Shown in pieces: positions 1-13,106 of a DNA stretch of 64,000 bases; positions within the stretch are counted from its first letter, which is position 1; the number at the start of each line of letters is the position of its first letter. The notes below the pieces were generated by a model that worked only from the letters and a program-made list of their open reading frames with translations, made no database searches and was not told the origin of the DNA. Both the position numbers and the translations under genes were made by a program. The DNA comes from Cardinalis cardinalis (Eukaryota; Chordata; Aves; Passeriformes; Cardinalidae), in the NCBI GenBank assembly GCA_014549065.1, contig JACDOX010000118.1:1603802-1667801 (forward strand). Direction: 5' to 3'.

Positions 1-937
1 CCAAAATTTTAAACACGGTCATCACAAAAAAACCTGCCAAAAATGCATTTTAGAAAATGCCATTATTCTCTGTAAAGAATATCTGGAATTAATATATTGT
101 ATTATTCTTTGCAGCAGTTCAAACTAAACAACAATTGCTCTAGCAAGATGTGAACTACATCTTTCCTGATCATTAGTAAACAGGACAAATTCTCAACAGA
201 ATTTCTCTAGAACAGAACAATGCTATGCAGCACAGGGGAGACAAGAACTTTGCTGCATTCAGGAATTAGTATAAAGACCAATTCTGTTTAAAAGTCCATC
301 TCCTACCAATGTTATCTTCTCCCTTATGTATTCATAATCTTTTCCCTCAAACACAACTTCAGATACATCAAGATATTTTAACCGTTTCCACTGGAAGATT
401 TTCTGGGGTCCAGATGTCACCATTATGAACTACTTCCTGATTTTTACTGCAGATGTTTTTGCTTACTTTAATGATTTTAATGACAGTCCTTGTTCCTAAA
501 TGCCATCTGGGTTCCAATTGGAAAACAATTACACATAATATTAACTTCAGCAAATCCAGCAAACTAGTGCAGGTTTCATATAAGGGCTGCTTCTGGAGGT
601 AATTTTTTGCGTCAATAGTTTACTTTTTTATTTATTTCCTTTCAACATGCTCTGTAAGAAACAATTACTTTCAGCAATTACTAGTTTCAACTTCTGAAGA
701 CAAAACTAAAGGGACCAGTATATCATGATACTGCTGCCTTTGAAACTCTACTTTCATTTTTCAGTGAATGGACTGATTAAGAAGAAATTTGGCTTACTTT
801 TTCTCATGGTAGAAAATAATGATCTGCGGCACACAAGGACTCTTATCAGCTTTTCTTTGAATGCTTGTATATATTTTGCTTTCACTGCTCTGTCAAAGTA
901 TACTTGTTTAAGGCCCAGTAAGTACTGAAATCCTTAC
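1..937 (-). other. CLASP2: CLASP2 intron 5, partial
   Basis: This is the start of intron 5, from donor GTAAGG. It is AT-rich and shows no repeat or exon that I can recognise. I looked for exon 6 (expected to open with a VRDAA-type segment) and did not find it, so the intron runs past the window edge. Confidence 0.8.
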
Positions 938-1013
938 CTGACTGTTGGAGTCACCAAATGCTATACACAAATGTGGTACCAACTTGCTGAGGATTAATGG
1001 TTGTGCACCGTAA
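938..1013 (-). CDS. CLASP2: CLASP2 coding exon 5
   Basis: This 76-base exon completes the split isoleucine and then encodes 25 residues beginning YGAQPLILSKLVPHLCIAFG and ending DSNSQ. Human CLASP2 has FGAQPLVISKLIPHLCILFG followed by DSNSQ. The acceptor is TTTTTAG and the donor is GTAAGG directly after the CAG glutamine codon, leaving phase 0 for the missing exon 6. With exons 1-4 this brings the recovered protein to about 182 residues, short of the end of TOG1. Confidence 0.95.
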
Positions 1014-1334
1014 CTAAAAAAAAAAAAGAGGAGTGTTTTTTAAGAAAAAAACAAAAAATAATTTTTGCAGAAGTGAACTTTTGGCTTAGATTTCATAGAA
1101 TACAAACTGACCTCAATCAAGCTCTGTCTCTCTCTTACTAGTCCTTTATGTACTTTTAAATAAGATAAATTTCTGTAACTTTAGTCTTTCTTTCAGAAAG
1201 CCNGCTACTTGAGTTGTTTGGTTTTTCCCATACATTAATTTAATTGAAGCAGACTCGCTAAAGGATTACTTTCAGAGAAAAATGACATTCATAAGGATAC
1301 AACCATTACATCTCCATAGAAACAAAAAGCTTAC
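1014..1334 (-). other. CLASP2: CLASP2 intron 4
   Basis: This short intron of 321 bases has donor GTAAGC and an acceptor TTTTTAG preceded by a long T-rich tract (A-rich on the plus strand at about 1016-1060). Nothing else is seen in it apart from one ambiguous base near 1203. Confidence 0.9.
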
Positions 1335-1426
1335 ATGTTTAAGGTAGCAACAAGACACAAACACACTCCTTCTCGGGATCGGTAATTCTTGTGTTTAAAA
1401 CCAACAGCAAGGCGTTCCCAAATGTA
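1335..1426 (-). CDS. CLASP2: CLASP2 coding exon 4
   Basis: This 92-base exon has 30 codons plus two bases. It begins YIWERLAVGFKHKNYRSREG and continues VCLCLVATLN, then AT of a split isoleucine codon. The FKHKN-R-REG-CLCL signature is one of the most conserved stretches of CLASP TOG1; human CLASP2 has FKHKNFRTREG. The acceptor is TTTATAG (before 1426) and the donor is GTAAGC (after 1335). Confidence 0.96.
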
Positions 1427-4400
1427 CTATAAAAGCAGAAATAATGGTCTTTAATTACCAGGAGCACAATACAACATAATTCTATTCCATATAATTACAT
1501 TCATAATAGTTGCAAAAAAAATAACAGGCAGGTCCACTGGAAAAGTGATAAAATTAACTTATGAAATGCACAATATGGAACACAACACAGATTAATTCTA
1601 CACCAAAACCAATTCCTAAAAAAAAGGCATTCAGCAATCTAGCTGAGTATTTTCCTTGTTTAATAAACAGCTCTGAAAACATACAGAATTGTTACAGTTA
1701 ATGCACACAAAACAAACATTAACATTACAAACTACTGACTCAAGCAGAAGTTACTATATTCTTTTTGCTTCATATTCTGTTTCCCTGCCAAAATTTCCTC
1801 ACATCCCTTTTAGCTTATCCTTATCCCTACTCCTGCTGCCCCACTTCTCCCTTACTTTTGCTTTAGATCTATTTATTCATTTTTTGATTATTTCTTGCCC
1901 TCTCGTTCTAATTCGTGTGCTTCCATTTTTGTTCTGCTTTCGGTTCTCCTCTCCGTGCTGGCGCCGCTTCCTGTGGTACGATCCCCAGGCTCGCTGAACC
2001 CTTGCTCACCTCCTTGCGCACTCGTTTTCCTCTGCCCACCCTAGCTCTCTGCCTGCTGCCTTTACCTCGTTACCTTTCCATCTCCTTGCCGTGCTCTAAC
2101 TGTGTATCAGGGTGTTGGAAGCACAAAGGTGGAGCAGAGGAGCTCGGGGATTCTCCCTGGGAGCAGACGCACGGGCTCAGCCTGCAGCTCGCCCCAGCTG
2201 CAGCGCTGCCATTGCAGCCCGGCCAGCATCCGGGCAGCGTTGCCTAGCGATGGATGGCTGCACACTGCCAGGAGCTGCACACTTTGCAGCCCAAGCACCT
2301 CCCTCCCGCCAACTGCACCCCGGAGTGCTGCAACTGCAACCTATAATGACGCCACACAAAGCTGCTAAAATGTATTACATACTAATTATTGCAATCGGCT
2401 TTCTGAAAAAAAAAAATAAAGCCCTCACAAACAGCTGTTGATCAACAAAAACAGAGCATAAGAGCAGGGAATATGCACTGTCTTTATTAATGAGGTAGCA
2501 CGCTTCAGAGCAGACATAAAATTTTCCAATTAGAGCCCTGCTTGATAATTTTGTCCCATCTGTGGTTTTTTGTTTGTTTGTTTTATACTTCATTGCATTT
2601 AGAGAAAACAAACCTTAGACGAGCAGGATATGGCTTGCCAAAACTGCATAGCTTAAAAACAAAGAACAGGATTTTACGGAAGAAAACATCCTTCCAATTA
2701 ACCCTCTGTCATGGACATACATGGGAAAAAGGAAATCTCATTGCTGGACATATAAAAATACAGGTAGAGGGAACTTCAGACTACTGAAATAAAGCAGACT
2801 AAAGAGAAATTCCATCTTTCACTGAATTATCCCTTAAGAACTAAATTTTTTTAAACAGAGAAATTCAAATGGCTGCTTAGAAATGTTAACTCTTGGAAGT
2901 TCCTAGCAAGAGTTGATGTCAACCTCTCTTTGCCCCTCTCATACACATTTATACCCCCTATATTTTTATGCCTTCCTGCCTATAAACAGCTACATCTAGT
3001 TCTTGCTCATAAAAGAAACAAAAAACCCCAAAGATCTAAAACAAGTAAAGGGATTTAATGACAGGACAAATTAAATATTATTCAACAACATGCTAGAAGA
3101 GGCAAGGTGAGTTGACTAGAAAGAAATTTACAGGACTTATCTTCAAGCAATTATTCCATTCAGCTCTTCTAAAGGGATGCTTCACTGCAGCAGACAGCCT
3201 AAAGCTCTGTATTTCAGTGTTGGCGGCACAGCAAAGACTCTGCTGTTTTGATCCCTGCTGTGAGGATGATTGATGCTTTTCATCCAAAGTTGTAATGACC
3301 CATAAGCTTTCCTGAGAGCAGACAACCAACGCCAGGCTTCTCCCACCCTGGGGAGCTACCAGGAGAGCCAGACCTTGTCTTACACACACATGCTCTTCCT
3401 TGGACCCCACAAACCTCATACGCTTTCTGACACAGAGTCATTCTCACAGAGGATGGAAACTTCTTCCATCACCTCTATGTACAGCCTATCAACTCTGCAC
3501 AAATATGGATCAACAATGTAAAACTTTCCTGACAAGGGTTTAGCTCAAAACAACTACCATCACTTTCTTCATCAGCAACTGAAGGTATTTCCAAGGTACT
3601 CTGCTGTGCACTCATCCAAATGCTGTTGCTGCGGAGGTGCTGGTCTCTATGCCAGGTATTTGGGAGCATCTTGGGCACAGTAACATGTCCTTTATGAACT
3701 ACTGGCACTTTGACACAAGAAAAATACTGCCAGGTCTCTTGGTCAATGAATATGAGCGACACTGCAGCTTGTGAATAGATAAAGGCACATCTTTGTGGAT
3801 GATATTACTAGACCCTGATGCCTACATCCCAACCAGACCAGTAGCCAAAGGGAGATTAAAGTGTTCTGTAACAGCCTAGCATGCTACATGTTTTATCAAA
3901 CAAAGCAACTGACAATAATTTTCTCACTCCAGATAAAGTCCACAACATCTTATTCACTGCACACAAACACTGAAACTTGAATCTATGAATAAACAAAGCC
4001 AGGAATAAGCACATACAAAACCCCATTTTTTTTTCCTATTAAACTCTAGAATCAGAACTCAGATTTTCTTCAGGAACTGAAAACTCAAATACTAAGTTCT
4101 TATTCACATCCAGGGTCTCCAGATTCCAAATAACATCACTATTCAAGAACATAATCTTGTTAAACAGTCCTCCATTTTTCAGACCCACAGCATTGAAATA
4201 CAAGATTAAGCACTCAGAAGCCACATAATGCTTAGAACTGAAGGCTGAGTTAAGCAAGCCTCCTTACAACCAAAAATGACAAGCCAAAGGGCAACTTATC
4301 CCCACCTCAGTTTGTCCATAGTTCACAGAGCATCGTTGTCATACAGCCAGAAGGCCAGATTCTCTTAAGTTAGAAAATGTGCACCTTAACTGTAGGACTA

Positions 4401-4749
4401 GTCCTACATGTTCAAGTACAAATCTAATTTTAAACCAATTAGGAGCTAATTAAACTTATTTATTCCCATTGTCCAAATCCAGAAGATGCTTCAAACATGC
4501 TTTAATTAACAAAGTTCTGTTACATGGTATAAAAATGTCTACTCAGAATTAAGCTATGATGTGCAAAATATGCAGAATCACATCGTGCCAGGATTTTTAT
4601 CTTTAGCTGAACAATACATCAGTGTCAATCCATTAAGAATATCTTTAACATNTACACCATTAACAGGGGCAATAACATTGTGACATGTTCAAAGTTCATA
4701 CAAAAGTCATAAGCTCACTGGAGACCTCCAGTGCATTAAGCAATCATAC
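1427..4749 (-). other. CLASP2: CLASP2 intron 3
   Basis: This intron of about 3.3 kb starts with donor GTATGA and ends with acceptor TTTATAG. Most of it is AT-rich and shows no feature. The exception is 1910-2360, which is GC-rich with repeated CpG dinucleotides, unlike its surroundings, and is reported separately as a possible internal regulatory island. Open frames over that patch lie on both strands and resemble no known protein. Confidence 0.85.
1910..2360. promoter_or_regulatory. CpG-enriched patch inside CLASP2 intron 3
   Basis: About 450 bases are clearly richer in G+C and CpG than the AT-rich intron on either side. They include the sequence GTTGCCTAGCGATGG (2239-2253), which resembles half of an RFX X-box. 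Such patches in introns of long genes can be alternative promoters or enhancers. CLASP2 is known to have shorter isoforms from internal promoters, but those described in mammals start further downstream than this intron. No coding first exon is recognisable here. The regulatory role is inference only. Confidence 0.3.
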
Positions 4750-4853
4750 CATGGGTGGTGCTGCTTCACTCATCAGTTTCAATATAAGATTCTGTGCTTG
4801 CTCTCGAACTTGGTCTTTGGCATCTCCCATACGATCTATCAAAGCCAGGAGAA
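4750..4853 (-). CDS. CLASP2: CLASP2 coding exon 3
   Basis: This 104-base exon completes the split valine codon and then encodes 34 residues, beginning LLALIDRMGDAKDQVREQAQ and ending EAAPPM. The segment LIDRMGDAKD-VR is a hallmark of the CLASP TOG1 HEAT repeats. The acceptor is TTTCTGTAG with a strong pyrimidine tract, and the donor is GTATGA after the ATG methionine codon. It ends in phase 0. Human CLASP2 reads KLMDQVAPPM where this gene reads KLMSEAAPPM, a modest change at a surface helix. Confidence 0.95.
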
Positions 4854-6307
4854 CTACAGAAAGACAGGGGGGGAAAAAAAAGAAAAAAGTAAAAAAGATT
4901 AAACACCCAGTGGAGATTTTCTAATGCTTAAAGATATTTTTTTGAAACAGATGTAATATACATGTCATTCAAAAATAAAAGCTGAGTTTAAGTAGGCCAC
5001 AACATTTTAAAGCCTCAAATGCATTTCTGAGTATTTTATAAGACTAACAACAAATGTATAAGGCTGAAATGGAAGAAAATAGTAACTTTCAACAGGTTAA
5101 AAAGAAACCAAGATTCCCATCTTCAAAACGGTGTGAATGACTTTGATTTCATCTTCAAAAAATGTTCCACTTAGCTTCAGAACGTCTGGCTTTTCTAAAA
5201 AATAATGCTAGGTGTGGTGAGTGGCAAACAACTGGAATAGAAATATACAACTAGTTTAAAATCAGTGTGACTTTGCTGTTTATTGTAAGAAAATTGAAAG
5301 TTTTAAATCCCTTTATTCACACAGTGTATCTTCAGGAAACCCAGCCTTACTTCAGTAAAAGCATTGTTAAAAAATTACTATGTTAAAACAAGAATCCTCA
5401 AACACTATTTAAGTAAAATTGCATGACAGCTGATGATTTCACACCCTAAAAATAAGTAAAAATCAAAATTAAATGACTTGCCAATTCTTTTTGTTTGCTT
5501 TTCCAGACAGAAGCTTATACTTCCATCAGATAAATTAATGCTATGACATTAGGAAAGATATCCCAATGAACACGTAGCCAGCTCCATGCTGTGCAAGACA
5601 TGCTGCTGTACTGGTTCCCAATCCTCCATCTGGGACCTACTCTTCTTACAAATGAGGGGTGATGATACTGAGTGTACTGCTCTCCTTCAGGAAGCACAAC
5701 TATTAGAATTGGTGGATTTGGTGGAGATGTCACCCCTCACAGGACAGTGATGTAAGGTAGTCCAAGTAAAAGATAACCATCTTCATAGCCAAAATAACTT
5801 TTTGCTACATTTGGTACTACATCACTGAACACCTGAGAATATTTTGCAGTTACTGCCTGACCTCAACAGACTGCTGAAGAATTTCTGCTCACTAAAGAAA
5901 TAACTGTATTTGGCAATTGTTTGAAAGGCAGATCTGAAGTAATTTTACCANTACTTAATGATTTTATAGTAATAATCAAACAATAGATTTGCCAGCAAAA
6001 TAAAGGGAAGAGAATCATACACTCTAAGGAGGTTTCCTGAGTCCCCCAACAAAAACAGCAGCCATTTCTGTACCATGACTGTTACTGACAAATACACTGC
6101 TGAAGTTGGAATTTCCCCTNCTGTGATACCGGAAGGCTTTCTTAGTGTCCTAATCTGAGTATTTAATTCTACTGGTTCTGGATAGTCCACTGACATCTTC
6201 AGCCACCATTATCAAGGTTTTGTGTTTTTCATCTATCTTCTCTACCCTTTCTCCTCTGAAGAAGTTAGTACAGCTACTTTGGTTTTACATTTGAAGAGTT
6301 TGCAGGT

Positions 6308-6440
6308 TTTTTGTTTGGGTTGGATTACCACTGTTTTGATAGCGTGGGACTTTTTCTTTATGGTTTGGGTTTTTAAGGGGTGCTTCTGTTTTGTTTGGTG
6401 GTTGGGTTTGGTTTTGGGGTTTTTTCCCATTTTGTGAACA
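6308..6440. repeat. T/G-rich low-complexity tract
   Basis: This stretch is dominated by TTTTG, TTTGG and GGTTTT words with few A or C. It generates matching spurious open frames on both strands (lysine/proline-rich on the minus strand). No function is evident. Confidence 0.7.
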
Positions 6441-7734
6441 AAGAAGTCCAGATCTTAAGAAGTTATTTTTGGGAATACACAGCTGACCACTCCCATGAAC
6501 TTCCAATCACTTATATACCTACTGATTACATTTTTCTTGCCAACAGTACTTTCCACGTCCATTTTCAGCACTTCTGAACTGACCCTGTCCCCCTGCCTTA
6601 CACTACTAGTGATGTCTCTANACTGACCTGACTGCGGGGCAGCTGAAGGCAATTCTAGCTTTACAGAGAAGGAAACAAACATAGCCAGTGCCAGTTCTGC
6701 GGGAACACGGCTCCTTTGTGACTAATTAGCACTCTGAGTCATTTGATGGAGCTGCAGATACCAGGGCTCTGCTCAAATCACCAAGGCAAGCACAGAGAAC
6801 AGCTAGGAGAAGCTGCTGAACAGAGATGAGGTCACTGAGTTAAACTAAGCTATGACACTGCCTGCAGATTTCAGTGTGTGCAGCTACTGAACACAGCAGC
6901 CTTTGCCACTCCTGGAGCTCTGACAGAGGGACAACATGCTGTGGGAGCTGTTAAAGGGCCCAAATGGCTGCAGGCTTGGCTTTTTTCCCCTAAAAGCTCA
7001 AGTTTCTGTAAGATCCCATACAAGGCATGATACATTCTATTTGCACAAGACAAGAGAAATTAGGCTGTTGAATGCTGGCAACCACCAGCTAGTTTCCAGT
7101 GTGGCTGTTCATCTTCTCAGTCAGAATAAGCTCCAACAGGAAATCATTGGAAGTTGGGTTTCCCATTGATCAAGTTTCAAAACAGAACATCATTTTGGCT
7201 GCTACTTTTCCTTTAAGAGGTACAAGCTTTCTCACTGCATTATTGAATTAGTGTCTCTTTACACTGCAATGCAAATACACACATTTGGTTGTTCCCGGCA
7301 TCAGCCTGCAAACTCAACAATCTCAAACAAATGTCAGAATTAAAAGAAGAGTGACAAAGAAGTAGGACCGTACATGAAGACTGTATTCAATATGGCAGCC
7401 TCCTAACAAATTACTCANTGAGGTGTATAATTTGTCACGTGCAGCCTGGACTGAACAATCCTAGTGCTTTACATTAACCTTATCCATCTTTTATCTTCTG
7501 TTGCCTAAATTCTTACATTATTTCAAATGCATTTTAGAAAACCTAATAACATATGACATCTTTCTGTTATTTATTTCTGTTGATATGCTGAGAAAAAAAC
7601 TACAGTAAATCTAAGAGACAGCGATTCCTTTTGCAGCTGTTTTGNTTTTTGTGAAGCACTGTATTTCATTCAACTTGCCTTTTCGCCACATTTTAGCATG
7701 TTGACAAAGTTTCTTACCACTTCCAGCCACTCCT

Positions 7735-7812
7735 GAGGTTTTCCTGTTGAGATTTCTACATTGCAGAAATCTCATTCTCTCGAGGATTTCCTGCTAAGAT
7801 TTCTGCATCACA
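7735..7812. repeat. Imperfect 31-base direct repeat with internal hairpin
   Basis: The units at 7735-7765 and 7782-7812 share the pattern GAGG(t/a)TTTCCTG(t/c)T(g/a)AGATTTCT with a 47-base period. Within the first unit and spacer, TGAGATTTCT (7748-7757) and AGAAATCTCA (7765-7774) form a perfect 10-bp stem with a 7-base loop. It lies in CLASP2 intron 2. Confidence 0.6.
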
Positions 7813-7913
7813 ACTTTATAGGCTTTGATTACTGAACAAAATCTAAAAGCATTATCAAAAATACTCCATGCAGACATTAAATCTACCAGATCTACCTCAA
7901 ACTGACCTGCTAT

Positions 7914-8495
7914 TTCATAGAATCACAGAATATTCTGAGTTGAAAGGGATCCATCAGGATCATTGAGTCCGACTCCTGGACCAGAGAGGACACCAAGAGT
8001 CACACCACAGGCCTGAGTGCATTGTCCAAAGGCTTCTTGAGCTCTGTCAGGCTTGGTGCTGTGACCACTTCCCTGGGGAACCAGTTCCAGTGCCCAACCA
8101 CCCTCAGGGTGAAGAAACTTTCCATGATATCCAACCTAGACTGCTCCCAGCTTAATTTCAGGCCATTCCCTCAGGTCCTGCGGCTGCTCAGCACAGAGCA
8201 GAGATCAGTGCCTGCCCCTCCTCTTCCCTCACAAGGAAGTTGCAGACTGCCATGAGGTCTCTCCTCCATCTCCTCTTCTCCAGGATGAACAGATAAGTGA
8301 CCTCAGTCACTCCTCACATGGCTTCTCCTCCAGACCCTTCACAACCCTTGTTGGCCTCCTTGGACACTCTCTAATAACTTAAGATCTTTTTTATGTTCTG
8401 GTGCCCCAAACTGCACTCAGAACTTGAGATGAGGCCACCCCAGTGCAGAGCAGAACGGGACAATCACTCCCTTTAATTGGCTGACAATGCTGTCC
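7914..8495 (-). mobile_element. CR1 LINE 3' fragment
   Basis: On the plus strand this opens with the reverse complement of a CR1 3' end (atagaatcacagaat..., then a segment like ttgaaagggatccatcagg). It runs into typical CR1 3' sequence with landmarks such as gggaaccagttccagtgcc and caccccagtgcagagcagaa. CR1 elements are non-LTR retrotransposons that are usually 5'-truncated, as here. Only the 3' part is present, with no intact coding sequence. Confidence 0.85.
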
Positions 8496-10514
8496 ATCTA
8501 CATCTGAGCTGCTATTTATGCCTTTTTCTGCTATATTCATAACAGAGTTTATTATCCCATCAGTTTCTTTTTCCATTGCCTTTCTTCTCTTATCTCAGTA
8601 AATTTGCATACATTTTCCTTTATCCAAATTCACCAAATAATTTTATCACCATTAGTTGGGACAGTACATGCATGAGTTAAGGACAGAACCAGCCTTCAGA
8701 GTCAGAGTACGGCCTGAGAGATTAAATATTTATTTCCTCTACTAGGACTGAAAATGATAAAACAAGTAAATTGCAGACATTGCCTAGAACAACAATGTAT
8801 TTTTAAAAAACTGAGCATTTTAACTACATGACCCCTGCAGCAAAGAATGCCATAGGTAGCACAAACATTTTTCTTCTGTTAAACTTTAATAAGAGTTCCT
8901 TCTGGAGCTTTTCAGTTTGTATTGTTGCTTTTTCTTCTCTTCTGACCACTTACACCTGCTGCTCTTTGTATATCTGTGCTCATTTTAAGTCTCAGGTCTA
9001 CCTACTTCTATGAATCAACTTTATATAGTCCATTACTACAGGCTTAGAAAAAAGCATTAAGCAAAAAGGAATCTTTATTGAGGAAACATTATCAGTGTTG
9101 GCAAAAATTCTGTTACTAAAAAGAAAAGTCTTTAAGGACAGAAAGAGATTAAACCTAGGCAGCAATATCTTCCTTGTTTCCTCAGAAACCTTGCCAGCTC
9201 AGGCAGCAGTGTTGAACAGCTGTCATTAGAAAGGAGGGAGGGAAAGAGCTGCCCCTGCAATTAGGGCAGTCTCTGTTCTGGGCAGGATGCACAGGAGAGA
9301 AGGGCATCCCACAGGGCCAGCCACAGGGACAGCCTGACAGATCCATGTGGTCAAGGGGCTACTTCTAAGCAAAGAATCATAAGCAGGCTCTCAGAGAGGG
9401 CCTCAGTGCTCCCCTCCTCAACATAAAATCCTGGCCAGTTTAATCAACAGCAATTTCAGACACTAATGTGCTTCTTGGGGTCTCTCCAGGAGCTAATTAA
9501 GAAAAGCATTAGTGGGATTAATGACATATACTGTTCATCAGCAGCAGCAGAGACGAAGAAACAAAAGCTTTTTTTATATGATCTATCCATGTGCCTAACA
9601 AGGTGTCAGTCTCAGGAACATGAGAACAGTCTTAAAGGCCAAAGAGTTTCAAGAGGTGTATTAAACCTGAAAGAAAAGTAGAAGATTGAGAACAAATATT
9701 CATGGCATCTTCTGAAATTTTTAAGCTCTAAGCTAGGCTTTTTACATAACTAGAATTAATTAGAATCAAGCAGAAAGCAAAGAAGGCTAGGATTTCTCTA
9801 CTCTGAGTTAAAAGCACTGCATTTCGAGGTGTCGTATCGTGAAATGCCCACGGACAGCAAGCAGACGCCATTCTAAATCACAGCCTATCACTCAGGCATA
9901 GATCACTTCAGGTAAAATTAATTCCCACTACTAATAAACTCCAGCACTAGCTAGCCAGGACAAAAAAAACACCTAAAAAACACCAAAAAGCCTGCATAGA
10001 TTTTTACTTTCTTCACTGGAACTTCAGAGAATCTAATCACAAAGAGGAAAAAAGTTGTGGCTTTAATCAGTTATGTCCTTCAGCTGTGACCATTAACTAA
10101 NGAGGAAATTGAAGAAAATTTAAGGATTTTCTGAGGTGTTGCAGGAAGCTAGTATTTTTGTTACATTTAAAAATACAAAGGCAGCTATTATGGAGAAAAA
10201 AAATACAAATAATGGACTACACTCTAAATGCCTTTTCCGAAAAAGAAAAAAAAACATGAAACNGTCAGCATTTTATTGTTTAAGAAAATCCTACAACAAT
10301 CCAAAACAGCTTTTCCTGAGGTCAGTAAGCTATAAAATGAAAGGCAATATCAGACAAAACACCTGACTTGCATTTAGATGCAACAAGGCATCCTTGAAAC
10401 AAGATCTTTCATATAAATAGAAAAGCCTGCTTTACTTTATCTGAACAACTCAGTTTCTTGAGTTACTTAATTTCCAAGTTTTCTCTAACAGCATAGCTTG
10501 GGCTTTTTTAAGCA

Positions 10515-10570
10515 AAGACATGGAACAGATAATTTTGAAGGTCCCTTCCAACCTAATTATTCCAAGTTTT
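10515..10570 (+). mobile_element. Short CR1 3' tail
   Basis: The segment containing gaaggtcccttccaacctaa and then ttattcc is the hallmark terminal sequence of CR1 elements. Only about 50 bases are recognisable. Confidence 0.5.
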
Positions 10571-11042
10571 ATGTTTTGTTGTTCTGCGAGCATTTTTAAT
10601 ATTGAATCCTCAGCAGAATATGCCTTTAGTCTCAACATTTCAATTAAATTAACAAAAATGAAAAATGAGAATAAAATTCAGTCAGGCATTAACACCTGAA
10701 GATCCAGCATTTTTCTACATGTCATATATCCACGGTAGCTCATGCTAATACAGTTCTTGGTCTTCATGGATTTCATGGATTTTCAAAGCATTTCTCCATA
10801 CCATATTAAAACCACTTATTAGAGAGTCACAGCTTGAATAAACTGCACACTTGAGTCTTTTCCACCCAAAAATTGAATCATTAAGTAAGAGAAAAAGCAA
10901 AAACTTACAATGTGGGTGTCACTTACCAAATGCTGATTTCCTCAAACAAGTATTTCCAAATTCTTGGACCAACTGCTTTCAATTCAAATTCACTCAAAAA
11001 GTTAAGGCATGTTGCAAGCCCTTACAACTGCTTTAAAATACA

Positions 11043-12075
11043 TCAGGTAACACAGAACCATTTAAGCCAGAAAAGCTCTTTTAAGATCATCACGGCCAAC
11101 CACTAACCCAACATTGTCAAGGCCCCCGCTAAACCTTGTCCCTCCGTGTCATATCTACGGGAGACCTTCAAATACCTCCAGGGATGGTGACTCACCCTCT
11201 TCCCTGGCCAGTTGTGCTTGACAATATTTTTCCTAATATCCTATCTAAATCTCCCCTGGCACAACTTGAGGCCATTTCCTTTTGTGCTATCACTTGTTTC
11301 TTGGGTGAAGGGACCAACCTCCACCTTGCTACAACTGCCTTGCAGGTAGTTACACAGAGAGCCTCCTTTTCTCCAGGCCACATAATCCACAGCNGTATCT
11401 CATCAGCCTTGTGCTCCAGACCCTTCCCCAGCTCCGCTGCCCTTCTCTGGACCTGCTCCAGTGCCTCCATGTCCTTCTAGCAGTGAGGAGCCCAAAACTG
11501 GACACAGGATTCGAGGTGTGGCCTCACCAGTGCCAACTACAGGGGACAATCACTGCCCTGGTCCTGCTGGCCACACTATCCCTGATACAGGCCAGGACAC
11601 CACTGGCCTTCCAGGCCAGCTGGGCACACACTGGCTCATGTTCAACCACTGCCAACCAACACTTTCATGTGCCCTTCCTGCAGCTCTGCCTGGGGTTGTT
11701 GTGAGCCAAGTGCAGGACCTGGCATTTGGCCTTGCTGACCCTCATACCACTGGCCTCAACCAGCTGCGCCAGCCTGTCCTAATCCCTCTGCAGAGCCTTC
11801 CTGACTTCCTGCAGATCAACACTCCTGCCCATCTTAGTCTGATCTTCAAACTGTCTGAGTGTGTCTTTCATTCCCTTGTCCAGATAATGGATAAAAATAT
11901 TAAACAGAACCAGCCTCAGTGCTGAGTCGTACGGAATACACTTGCCACCAGTCACCAACTGGATTTAACTCTAGCGACCATCAACCTCTGGGCTCAGTCA
12001 CCCAGCCAGTTTTTAAGTCACTGAAGAGTGCACCCACCCAGGACACGAGCAGCCACACTTGCAGGCTTGCTTCAT
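11043..12075 (-). mobile_element. CR1 LINE fragment, about 1 kb
   Basis: This is a long CR1 copy in reverse orientation. Its landmarks include an eroded 3' end near 11050 and segments resembling CR1 3' coding sequence at 11700-12000, such as gataatggataaaaatatta and ccagtcaccaactggattta (reverse complement of the CR1 reverse-transcriptase C-terminal region). It is moderately diverged from the consensus I remember, with indels that break the frame. Open frames on either strand here (for example 11461-11925) are parts of this repeat. Confidence 0.88.
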
Positions 12076-13106
12076 TGTAACAATAAACTTGATGGAGCAT
12101 TTCAGCTAGTCTGAGGACACTAATTTAAATGCTCTTCCAACACTTCTATAAGCTACCTGGTAAAAAATTTAAACACTTAAAATTTGTTTCACATGTTAAT
12201 ATATGGCACTACAACTATCTTTCAAAACTATTTTTGCGCAGTGGTTTCTTTTCATAGTAAGATGAATTTGAAACTACTATTAAACATATCAACACATTTA
12301 CATATGAAGTTTTTGTGTGTAAAATGTGTATCCCTATTGAGACTTATACATACAGGAACATACACAAATATAACCTATCTGTGTTTCATCGTTTTAACTG
12401 TCAATTACATTTCCTTTAATTTTCAGGTAAGCACAATATTTTGCAACATTTTGTACAGTTGTATGTAAAAGCTAATGTCAATACAGTTATGTAACACACT
12501 AATGGACAGTTCAATATATGCAGAAAAATATGTCATGGTATAATACTGCACAGTAAAACCGGAACAGATTCTGTGCACCTTTATTGTATTCTTTCTTTTC
12601 CTTTTGACAATAAGGAGAAGGCCAAGTCATATTCACTTGTTTTAGAAAACAGAACTAAAAGTATGAGCAGACACTTTTCCCAGAAATCCTATCATCCAGA
12701 CACATAGGCCCATAACTCTAATTGTCTCTTTTATTTTGGATATATATGATTATTTTAATAATTATGTGATCACCTGGGAAAAGAGACTGTGATACAGTAA
12801 TTATGTACTCTTATNTAACATCTCTTTTAATCACAGAACAAGCAGTAGTTTTAAATACCAAAAGATGTAACACTCAAACACTGCTTTATTTTTCCCAGAA
12901 TACAGACAGTCTTATGAAAGAACACATACCCTGGTATTTTTTGCTTCCAAAGTATTTTCAAAGATTTTAAGTGGAAGTACTAAAAGAAAGATTCCAAATT
13001 TGTGTGTCTAGACTCTCAGAACACTGATGCCAGCTGCAGAGCACGCTCAATGTTGTTAATCATAAAAGGATAACACCTTATAAGAAATTTAGTGCAACGT
13101 TGGATG

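Noticed and set aside
1..937. CLASP2 exon 6 within the window
   Set aside because: No segment translating to the expected VRDAA-type continuation was found on the minus strand.
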